Positions 55,201-63,201 of a stretch of 63,201 nt of DNA are shown piece by piece. The position numbers and the translations under genes were made by a program. Below the pieces are notes generated by a model. That model saw nothing but the letters and a program-made list of their open reading frames with translations, did not search any database and had not been told where the DNA came from. Position 1 is the first letter of the stretch. Each line of letters starts with the position of its first letter. Source of the stretch: Rhizaria sp. SCN 62-66 (Eukaryota; Rhizaria, unplaced); NCBI GenBank assembly GCA_001724265.1, contig MEDY01000144.1, positions 1-63,201 of the forward strand, given 5' to 3'.

Positions 55201-56618
55201 TCATTCATACTCATTTCCCTCTTCATCAAAGCGTGAATCATCTCCATCAGCCTCAATCCCACCGGTAATCTGCATTTTCTGCTGCTGGACATTCAGTGAC
55301 AGCTGCTGCTGTTGCTGCTGCTGTTGCTGTAGTTGCTGTTGTTCAAGTAACCGACGCTGATTTTGCTGTTGCTCCCTCGCGGCAGCCAATACCTGGCCCG
55401 ACCTCATAGGTCCCCGACCGGTGCCCGCGCCAGCACCGACACCGACTCCGACTCCCACACCACCACCACCACCACCGTGACCGGGAGCGTTATAGCCATG
55501 AGCACCGCTGTTGTTGCTGTGTCCGTGCTGCAGCGACTGCTGAGCCATCGGATGCGAGCTATGAATCGGCACCTCGACACGTCCTTCAGCACCTGCACCG
55601 CGGTGCAGCCCGACGCCGACGTTGAAGCCACCGCTGAGGCTGTTGCTGCCGGTCATGTTGATGTTGTTGGCGACAGGAGCGGGGCGACGGAAAAAGCTTC
55701 CGATGCGACTCACAAAGCCGCCACTGGCGGGCGCGGGCGCGGGGGCCGGCGCGGGGTCGCTGCTGTAGCCGCCGTACCGGCCCCCAGGGCTACTGCCCAA
55801 GTTGTTCACATCGTTGTTGTGATTGCTGTTGTTTGGGCCCGAGCCGGAGCTTGAGTGTGAGCCCGCGCTAGAAGTGTCGACCGCAGTCTCGATGAAGCGC
55901 TCCACCATGCCGGGCTTTGTGTACGCATCCGACGGCAACTCGTCGTGGCCGGAGCACACTGACCCGCCGCAGCCGCCCGTGCTTACACCGGGGACTGGCC
56001 CCGCACCGGACGCCGCGCTGCCGCCCTTGGCAGGCTGGGACACGCGCACCCACACGCGGCGCGTGCTGGTGTTGACCCACACGGCGTGCGTGCGCTGTTT
56101 GACGCCCTTGGTCTTCCACTCGCGGCTCAGAGCCTGGTAGTAGCATTGCCCATCAGTGAGATCGAAGCGGTAACTGTGCCACGGGCAGACCACCACGCGC
56201 GCCGACGTCGCGCCCTCAGCGCCGTCAAGACCGGCGCCATCGCCCGGGCTGGATGCAGCGGATGAGCCGGCTTTGCTTGTGTTGATGACTATGTCTTCAA
56301 TGTCGCCGTCCTGCAGGGGACCGCCGGCATGATAGCACAGCGCATCCATTGCATACAGAGCGAAGCCGGACTCGGTGTCTGCGGGCTACGCGGATTTAAA
56401 AATGAATAGGCATCATGTCGTGGTGTTAAACGTCGTTAGTTCGGTGCTGTCGCGGTGCAATGCATGATGAAGAAAGAGTTGGACGAAGGAGCAAGGGAGC
56501 GACGTACCTGGTTGAAAATCACGATGGGACGCTTGGGGCTTCCCACCGCAGCGCACTTGGTACCGTTTAATGGAATCTCATCAACATGACAAACGTCAAC
56601 GACGTTGCCATCGGACAT
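55201..56618 (-). CDS. RFESD: Rieske [2Fe-2S] domain protein, RFESD-like, with long Gly/Gln-rich tail
   Basis: Predicted 2Fe-2S electron-transfer protein. Exon 1 is 56618-56508 (37 codons) and exon 2 is 56385-55201, phase 0, donor GTACGT; 431 residues. The cluster ligands are visible: CYH (C54, H56) in ALCYHAGGPLQDGDIED and CPWH (C104, H107) in VVVCPWHSYRFDLTDGQCYY. REWKTKGVKQRTHAVWVNT follows, as in animal RFESD (SKGIKQRIHTV-type). About 33 residues between the two ligand pairs are an Ala/Ser/Gly insertion. Beyond about residue 155 is a 275-residue tail rich in Gly, Asn, Ser and Gln, with a CAG-encoded Gln tract and an acidic end. Animal RFESD is near 157 residues. TGA stop. Family is secure; substrate unknown. 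Confidence 0.88.
56386..56507 (-). other. RFESD: Intron of the Rieske gene
   Basis: Donor GTACGT at 56507-56502, acceptor CGCGTAG ending 56386, 122 nt, phase 0. A CAG seven bases further on would break the frame, so the TAG acceptor is preferred. Confidence 0.8.
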
Positions 56619-57100
56619 TCTGGAGTTGTGGAAGAGCGATTTTGAAGCGAATGTTCAATCACCACGAACAGGTTTGACACCACAACGGCTATGTATAGTG
56701 CAGAGCTAAGCAGAGAACATAAACGCACATTGGTGAGATTCCAGAATCGAGAAAAGAAATATAACCTATGTGACAAATCACTCGTCGCATAGCACATCGG
56801 GTGACGGTTATTACAAGTCTGTGCAGCTATGTTTCTATGTGGCGTTGCGGAGCGCAGTCATGGAGATGCGGCTCGCGACCAAAGTGGCACCGTAGCGTTT
56901 CATTCGATAACGATGTATTAGCACGTTATTTGAAGAGACCCAGTTAGTATGAGTTGTTCGCTATATTCATAGGATTGGTCATCAAATTATATTCACTAAA
57001 ACGTTGTTTTCCTTTGTCAATTTCTCTTTTTCTAAGGTCACTTTCTGACCCTGTACCACAGCTCGTCTCCGAACAGTTTTGGTGTCTATACAACGACAAG
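56619..57100. other. Divergent intergenic region
   Basis: About 480 nt between the Rieske gene (minus) and the 57101 gene (plus). AT-rich, with no defined element. Possible shared promoter, inferred from orientation. Confidence 0.45.
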
Positions 57101-57594
57101 ATGTCTACTCCCAAAGGAAAAGGCAATGCCTCATCTTACAATGTCATTAATGGCTCCGAGTATTCCCGTACGTATCTTCATACCTCCTTCAAAACCTTGT
57201 CATCTCTTTAACCCGGCGAGAATGCCAGACGCCGCCTCACTTCTTTACTTGGTTATGTCACTGTCTCATCAACAGAGCAAGCTCTGCACACGGGTCGCCG
57301 CGTGTACACCTCAGAGACCTCGCGTTCCCACTTTGAGCCGGGCGCGATGACCCCTGCGCGCTTCGCGGCCCCCTCCAACGCGCAAAACACGCCCCGCACC
57401 GCCGGCAACACCCCCGCGCACGTCGCGCGCAACGGCAACAACTCCCACGGCGTCACGGCCACCTTCGCGGCCTACTCCCCCGCGCCCTCGGCTCCCGCGT
57501 CCGCCGCGAAGCCCCGCCCCGCGGTTGGCGGCGCGTCCATCGGCGTCACGGCTGCGATGGGCGGCAGCGTTGCAAACACCCCCGTCCATAACAA

Positions 57595-57628
<34 letters not shown>

Positions 57629-60600
57629 GCCGCTGCCGTTACAGCGCGGACCCCGGGCGTCGGCGTCCCCGCGACGCACTATCACGCGATGGCTCCCGCC
57701 GCGGTGGCGAGCCGCGTGACTGCGGGCACGCCCGGACTGCTGGCGTGGCGCGAGGGCGACGCCGAAGCCGCGACGCGCTGCACCCCAGCCGCGGTCAACG
57801 ACAGCCGCGCCGCGGCCGCCATCGCCACGGCCGACGCCTCCGCGCTGCGCCTCTCCGCCGTGCAGAGCAGCGGCCCCAAGGGCGCCGCGGGCGGCAAGCG
57901 CGGGCGCAACGCGCGCATGTCGATGTCGCTCGACGACATGTCCGTGGTAACCATCAGCGACGCCTTCGCCAAGCGCGCTGGCGGGCTCGCCAGCAACAAC
58001 TCGTGTTTTAACTCTTCCGCATTCGCGGCCACGCTGCAGCAGCACACTGTTGGCGGCGGCCTCGCGCGCGCCGGCGCCGCGGGAGCGCGCTTCAAGTTTA
58101 CCGCCACTGCCACCGCCGACGGCGCGGACACCGCCCCTGCCCCGAGCGCCGCCGCAGTCGCTGCGGCCGCCGACGCCCGCGCCCGCGAAGGGTTCAGCGT
58201 GGCGGACATCGGCCAGGGCCGAGGCTACGGCCACGGCGGACTCGCGCGGCCCGCGACGGCGACCGCGAGCGCGTTCGAGCTGACGGGCTACGCGCGGCCC
58301 GGCACCGCGGCCGCGGCCGCCGCCACGGCCGCCGCGTCGCTGGCAGCGCTGAGCCCCGCGGCCAACGCCAGCGCCACGGCGGCCGAATGGGGCGCCGCCA
58401 CGACCAGCGCGGACCTGGGCCGCACCGCCGCGCACAATAGCACATTCGGCGGCGCGACGGCGAGGCCCGCGAACGCGGTGGGCGCGGACCCGGCCGTGGT
58501 GGCTGCACAGGAGGGCACCTGGATGGGCGTGCAGCCCAGCGCGATGCGTGCGCTGTGGGGCGCAATGGACACGAGCCACTTGGGCAACCATGCGCGCCAC
58601 CACCGTCTGCTCGCAGCCTGGGCCGCTCAGCGCAGCCGGATGGAGGCGCAGACCGCGGCCTACAACGGCGCTGTCGCCGCGGGCGGGTCCCCGTTCGCCG
58701 TCACGCAGAATATCGCCGCCGCGACGCTCACCGAGAGCGGCTACACTGCGTCCGGCGCGGCTGGCGCTGCGGGCGGCAGCGGCGGCAACACCACCAACGC
58801 CAATGCGGCTGCCACGCTGTCGTCCGCGCGGACTGCGCCGAGCGTGCCGTACGACATCATCGCGCCGCACGCAGCGGCCGTGGCGCCGCCGTCCGCCGCG
58901 TCGGCCGCCGCGTTTGCCGTGGCTGCGCAGCGCGACCCCGTGACCGGGAGCAAGAAGGGGCTGGGCGCCACCTACCACCCTGGCGCCACGCGCGGGCCCG
59001 CGGCCGAGTCGGCGGCGCTCGTGGCTGGCGCGCGCACGCTCAGCGGCACCAACCTCTCCTTCGGCGCGGAGGCCAGTGCAGCGACTGCGGCTGACTCTGC
59101 GGACGCAACGGGCGACGTGGCCAGCGGCGACAACCACAAGAGGCTCGCTGCGCGCCTCGGCAAGACGTACGTTTCGATTGCAATGCATCTAAATTGCCAA
59201 TCTCTTTTATGATTTAACTTGCGTGTCAAGCTAAATATTTTTACGTTCAATCTATGCTTATTTAACAATATTATCATTGTTTTCCTCACTGATATTTGTC
59301 TTAGGACCGCGAGTGAGTTCACTGCGAACTTCCTTCGCGCTGGCGGCAGCGCGCCCATCAACGCTCTCGGCCGCGGCCGTTACTGCATTCAACCCGCCGC
59401 CTCTGGCGCCGACAGCGACCGCAACAATGCCGGCGATAGCGGTATTGTATTTGCCGATGGCGTCGACCCTTCGTCGCTCACGGTCTCCGCGCCCCTCGGC
59501 AGCCACCGCAACAACAGCAACAGCACGACCGCTCCCACCGCGCGCCCCCCGTCGGCGATCGTGGCCGCGGCGCAGCGGTCCCGCAACGCGGCGATGCTCG
59601 ACAGCGGCGACTTCGACGTCACGCTCACGACTCCCGCCAGTCTGGCCGCCGAGTCCGCGCGCAGCGCGTTGGCCCCCGCGGCCCGCGCCGCCGCCGCGGC
59701 CGCCCCGGCGGCGGGCGTGGCGCGCTGTGTCGATGGCGGCGAGGTCGTGACGGCTAAGGCCGCCGCGGAGACGGCGGCTGACGCACACTCGGCGCCGTTC
59801 GGCACTGCGGTGAACGCGCAGGCTCCCGCCACATGGCAGCACAAGACCGCGGCTGCCGTCGCTGCGCTGCGCTCCTCCGCGGCCGCCGCGTCCAACACGG
59901 CCGACGCCTCGACCGCCCAGGGCGCCGTGTTCGCGCCGGCCCCGGGCACGGCCGCGGCGTGCGGGCGCGAGACGTCACGCGTGGTGCAGCAGATCCTCGC
60001 AGCGGCCGCGCGTGACCCTATCACGGGCCAGGCGGGGCCCATGGCCGGTACCGACGCAGAGGCCGCGGCGCGCGCCGCCACCACGGGCGCCGACCGCGCG
60101 GGCAGCACGAACCGGCCCTACGACAAGCTCGTGCAGCGCATCTTTGGCGTTGCGAGCGAGAACGCGTCGGGCGCTAACACTGCGGACGCTGCTGCTGTGG
60201 AGCCGCCATTCGCGCTCTGGCCCAGCGGTAGCGCTAACGGCGGCGCCGCCGCTGCCAAGACGCCCGCCAAGGCAAACGCTGTTGCGGCCGGCAAGTCCAC
60301 CGGCGCTGTCGCCCCGTACGCGACCGCGGCCGGCGGCTCCGTCGCGTCGCCCGCCGTGCGCGCGGCGGCCCAAACGGCGCTGCGCGACTCGCTGGCCCGC
60401 GCCGACACGGTCAGCGTCTACCGCGCGCCCGTCCCGGCGCCGCTCAGCGAGGCCACGGGCGCAGCGCTGCGCGGCCACACCGCGGCCTACACCACAGCGC
60501 CGGCTCCGGGCTATGCTACCGCGAGCTCTGCTCCCGCGGCGGCGACTCCGTCGGGCAAGAGCGTCTTCGCGAGTGCGTTCAACGTCGCAGACGTCTCAAG

Positions 60601-60790
60601 CGCCAACGCGGGCGGCCACGCGAGCGCCGCGAGAGAGAACGTGTACGGCTCCGGCGCCGCGAGTAGCCGCAACGCGACCCCGGTTAAGGTGGGCGAGAAG
60701 GCGGGCTACAAGCCGCTGTTCAAGCCCGTGTCGGCGTGGCGCGTGCAGAACGGCGCCGTCGTCAACGTCGCTGCCAACGCAAACGAGTAA
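57101..60790 (+). CDS. Unknown 1147-residue Ala-rich protein
   Basis: Three exons: 57101-57167, 57276-59166, 59305-60790. Introns are GTACGT, phases 1 and 2. The short first exon encodes MSTPKGKGNASSYNVINGSE, continuing QQALHTGRRVYTSETSRSHF after the splice. Ordered islets recur in an Ala/Gly/Thr background: KRGRNARMSMSLDDMSVVTI, MGVQPSAMRALWGAMDTSHL, QRDPVTGSKKGLGATYHPGA, EFTANFLRAGGSAPINALGR, ARDPITGQAGPMAG, NRPYDKLVQRIFGVASEN and KAGYKPLFKPVSAWRVQNGA. The motif RDP(V/I)TG appears twice, about 285 residues apart, hinting at a diverged internal repeat. Asn-Ser codon repeats lie near 57590-57625. TAA stop. No family recognised. Confidence 0.85.
57168..57275 (+). other. Intron 1 of the 57101-60790 gene
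   Basis: GTACGT at 57168 to atcaacag at 57275, 108 nt, phase 1. It joins NGSEYS to QQALHTGRR. A second AG two bases further would shift the frame. Confidence 0.78.
59167..59304 (+). other. Intron 2 of the 57101-60790 gene
   Basis: GTACGT at 59167 to tgtcttag at 59304, 138 nt, phase 2. It joins RLGKT to TASEFTANF. Confidence 0.85.
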
Positions 60791-61269
60791 CTGCTCGCAG
60801 CTGAAGCACAGCTTACACGATGTATTTTTGTATTTATATCAACCGATCTACATCTTCGCCAATTTATGCATTCCTACTGTTTTCCCCGTTTCCTTTGTTT
60901 GTTTATGTGTTCGTAAATCCGCTGACTTGAATTGGTTCTAGTCACACAATTACATGCACAGTGTCCTTTCAACCAAGACACAAGCTCTGCCTGTTTCCAC
61001 GACTATGAAATATTTGTAATAATAATACAATACTCATTTTAACACACGTAATATAATGATGCAAATTTGCGATCCTCTATTGCACTTCGTTGATCATCAA
61101 CACATGTCGTACCCAGATTTATATTGAGATACATGTACGACACATTTCAAGTCAAAACACACACCACTTTAAGATCACCCAGTTAGGGAAAATAAATCAC
61201 ACGACGCAACAACTAATTCAATCTTAACCAGAGCCACTAACCTTGTCCGAATCAAGTCAAGTTTGCCAC
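60791..61269. other. Convergent intergenic region, no gene seen
   Basis: AT-rich 3' flanks of the 57101-60790 gene and alanine aminotransferase. No coding-like frame and no clear RNA gene. Confidence 0.5.
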
Positions 61270-62763
61270 TTACGCGTACTTAGCGAGGAACTCCTTGTGG
61301 AACTTGGCGAGCGCGGCGTTGACGTTGTCGATGTCGGCCTCGGAGGGCAGAATCGTGGTGCGGAAGTGGAAGGTATTCTTCTTCTGCACGAAGCCAGTGC
61401 CGGGCACGACGCAGATGCCCGTGGCATCAAGCATCGCAAGGCAGTAGAACGTGTCGGCAGGCTTGCCCGCGGCCTTGGCTGCGGCGATGGCCTTCTCGGG
61501 GAGCGTGATCTGGGGGAAAGCGTAAAGCGCGCCCTGCACGGGCTGGCACGACACGCCCTCGAGCTCGTTGAGCGCCTTGGCGACGGTGGCGGCGCGGCGC
61601 TTGAGCGAGTCGAGGATCGCGCTCTTCTCGGCCTCGTACACGGGGCCGGAGGGGTCGGAGGGCTTCGGCGGGTTGACCATGAGGCCAACGGTGAGCTGGC
61701 CCGTAACGTTGGAGCAGAGTGAGATGGAGGAGAGCTTGTAGAGCTGGGCGAGGATGTCCTCGGGGAAGTTGGTGAGGTGGAAGTAGCCGCCGCGCTGGCC
61801 GCACTCGCCGATGAAGCCCTTGGACACCGAGTGGAAGGACACGAGCGGGACGGTCGACTTGGTGTCCTTGACGACCTTGCGGAAGGACGTGAAGGGCACG
61901 GTGGAGTAGACGTTGGTCTGGTAGACCTCGTCGGCGAGCAGCACGAGGTTGCGCGCGGCGCAGAAGTCGACGACGGCCTTGATGTTCTCCTCTGACAGAC
62001 ACTGGCCCGTGGGGTTGCCGGGGTTGATGATGACGATGGCGCGCACCGTGGTGCCCGCGGCCACAGCGGCGTCGTAGGAGCGCTCAAGCTCGGGGAGGTC
62101 CATGGACCAGCCGTTCTCCTCGTTGAGGTAGTAGCCCACGAGCTGGCCCTGGAGCAGCGTCATGGACGCGCTGTAGAGCGGATACTGCGGGATGGGGCAC
62201 ATGACGCCGTCTGTGGGGGACGAGATGAGCGTCTGGAGGAGCATCTTGACACCCGAGGACGCACCGTCGGTGATGAAGATGTTCTCGGGGTCCGTCTTGT
62301 GGCCGTCGCGGTCAGCGATGAAGGCCGCGACCTCGTCGCGGATGAAGCTCAGGCCCTTGGAGTGGGTGTAAGCGCCCGTGCCGGAGATCTTGCTCAGGTA
62401 GCTCTTGGCGCGTGCGATGGCGTCAGTGGGGAACGCAGCGGCGGCCGCGGTGTTGGACATGAGCTCGGGGTAGTGGCAGAGCGAGATAACCTGGCGCAGG
62501 AACGTCAGGGGCTTCTGGCCCAGCTCGTGCGGGTTGCCGATGTTGCACGCGACAATCTTCTTGAAGGGAAGCGAGTCGGGGTTCGCGGCGAGCTTCTGGC
62601 GGTAACCATCAGCCTTGATAACGAGCTCACCACGGACGGCGTACTGCGCGTCCTTGACGTGAGGATTGATCGTGTCAAGACTCATCTTGGGGGCGGCGCT
62701 GGACATGAGGCGGGCAGTGTTGAGGGTGGTCGACTTCGACAGGGCGGAAAGGCCGCGGAGCAT
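61270..62763 (-). CDS. GPT: Alanine aminotransferase (PLP-dependent)
   Basis: Catalyses L-alanine + 2-oxoglutarate to pyruvate + L-glutamate with pyridoxal phosphate. Single coding exon of 497 residues from ATG 62763, matching the family's usual length. Landmarks: CNIGNPHELGQKPLTFLRQV, SGTGAYTHSKGLSFIRDEVA, IFITDGASSGVKMLL, VMCPIPQYPLYSASMTLL, IINPGNPTGQCLSEENI, LLADEVYQTNVY, SFHSVSKGFIGECGQRGGY with the PLP-binding lysine K315, and FRTTILP with the C-terminal substrate Arg. The N-terminus (MLRGLSALSKSTTLNTARLM) is basic, Ser/Thr-rich and free of acid, typical of a mitochondrial presequence. A second Met near residue 28 could yield a cytosolic form. It has no low-complexity insertions. A pyrimidine tract and AG just upstream suggest a 5' UTR intron. 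TAA stop. Confidence 0.96.
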   Translation of the reverse strand: MLRGLSALSKSTTLNTARLMSSAAPKMSLDTINPHVKDAQYAVRGELVIKADGYRQKLAANPDSLPFKKIVACNIGNPHELGQKPLTFLRQVISLCHYPELMSNTAAAAAFPTDAIARAKSYLSKISGTGAYTHSKGLSFIRDEVAAFIADRDGHKTDPENIFITDGASSGVKMLLQTLISSPTDGVMCPIPQYPLYSASMTLLQGQLVGYYLNEENGWSMDLPELERSYDAAVAAGTTVRAIVIINPGNPTGQCLSEENIKAVVDFCAARNLVLLADEVYQTNVYSTVPFTSFRKVVKDTKSTVPLVSFHSVSKGFIGECGQRGGYFHLTNFPEDILAQLYKLSSISLCSNVTGQLTVGLMVNPPKPSDPSGPVYEAEKSAILDSLKRRAATVAKALNELEGVSCQPVQGALYAFPQITLPEKAIAAAKAAGKPADTFYCLAMLDATGICVVPGTGFVQKKNTFHFRTTILPSEADIDNVNAALAKFHKEFLAKYA

Positions 62764-62766
62764 CAA

Positions 62767-63053
62767 CTACAGAAGCAAAAAAAGAGAGTGGAGCATGTAC
62801 GATAGAGTTAGAAAATGCGTTACAAATACTATGCAGCGATTGATACCCATGTTTTGGAGCGGTATGATGCCAACAAGCCCGGCGGTGATGATGAGAGAGG
62901 GTGATGGGCATTGATGGGATAGGGCCGCCCTTCGCCTCATCTCACGCGTAAATCTCATCATGGCGAATATAAAGTACAAAGCCGCAAAACAAAACCAAGT
63001 CAAAACATGGCTAAAGCAAAAGTATGCAGCGGGGCACAGCTCAGATACGTACC
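62767..63053 (-). other. Candidate 5' UTR intron of alanine aminotransferase
   Basis: Minus strand: donor GTACGT at 63053-63048, acceptor TTTTTTTGCTTCTGTAG ending 62767, three bases before the ATG. The upstream exon frame from ATG 63192 would hit TGA at the junction, so it is most likely non-coding leader. Confidence 0.55.
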
Positions 63054-63201
63054 TTCGAGCGAAGCGTTTTACAACCAGCCCCAAACGGACAGCCTCGCTG
63101 TCACACGGGGGTCGCGAATTGGGCCGATTGCTGTTATTGACGAAATCTTGATAGGTATGTCGTAAAATTGTGTTTGAGTTCGTGCACAACATTTTAATTA
63201 C
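63054..63201 (-). other. Candidate non-coding first exon or leader of alanine aminotransferase
   Basis: Sequence upstream of the proposed leader intron. It contains an ATG-started frame from 63192 that ends at the splice junction with TGA. It would be an upstream ORF if transcribed from there. The window edge cuts any further promoter. Confidence 0.35.

Noticed and set aside
57311-59188. 625-residue minus-strand open frame
   Set aside because: It lies antisense to the coding-biased exon 2 of the 57101-60790 gene and reads as Arg/Gly/Ala-rich shadow sequence without ordered segments.

Overview
The window is nuclear DNA of a flagellated, probably unicellular eukaryote. Genes are compact. Exons are GC-rich and interrupted by short AT-rich spliceosomal introns, and the proteins carry very long Ala/Ser/Gly/Gln/Asp low-complexity insertions. 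I recognise DNAAF3 (axonemal dynein pre-assembly), CFAP20 (ciliary doublet microtubules), a dynein light intermediate chain, MED8, a WBP4-like U1-type zinc-finger protein, an SLC35/TPT-family transporter, a DEAH-box RNA helicase, an RFESD-like Rieske protein and alanine aminotransferase. I cannot assign a lineage. No tRNA, rRNA, transposon or CRISPR could be supported.

The main discovery candidate is a non-standard genetic code. Four of seventeen gene models contain one in-frame TAG, and the same frame, composition and (in DNAAF3) conserved domains continue past it: DNAAF3 codon 703, the transporter codon 968, the 13963-23431 gene codon 51 and the 50757-54806 gene codon 85. Two of the four TAGs sit inside glutamine runs. 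All seventeen genes end in TAA (12) or TGA (5), none in TAG. This fits UAG = glutamine with UAA and UGA kept as stops, as in NCBI translation table 15. A second global feature is the 5' splice site: nearly every intron I placed starts GTACGT rather than GTAAGT, which predicts a compensating change in U1 snRNA.

Layout: 391-1091 (-) doubtful gene; 1513-3174 (+) coiled-coil protein; 3383-7988 (-) DNAAF3; 8493-9428 (-) unknown; 10352-13366 (-) large unknown; 13963-23431 (+) 3112-residue orphan; 23944-29190 (+) two-TM protein; 30643-34495 (-) SLC35-like transporter; 35334-39211 (+) DEAH helicase; 40183-41007 (-) CFAP20; 41794-43656 (+) VPV-repeat plus PDZ protein; 44589-46714 (+) dynein LIC; 47276-48426 (-) MED8; 48776-50610 (+) WBP4-like; 50757-54806 (-) unknown; 55201-56618 (-) Rieske protein; 57101-60790 (+) unknown; 61270-62763 (-) alanine aminotransferase.

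The genes do not form one pathway. They fall into ciliary/dynein functions (DNAAF3, CFAP20, LIC), RNA processing (helicase, WBP4-like), transcription (MED8), transport and metabolism. Several pairs are head-to-head and may share promoters. Intron-exon boundaries are my own reading of splice motifs and frame continuity; no transcript data were available.
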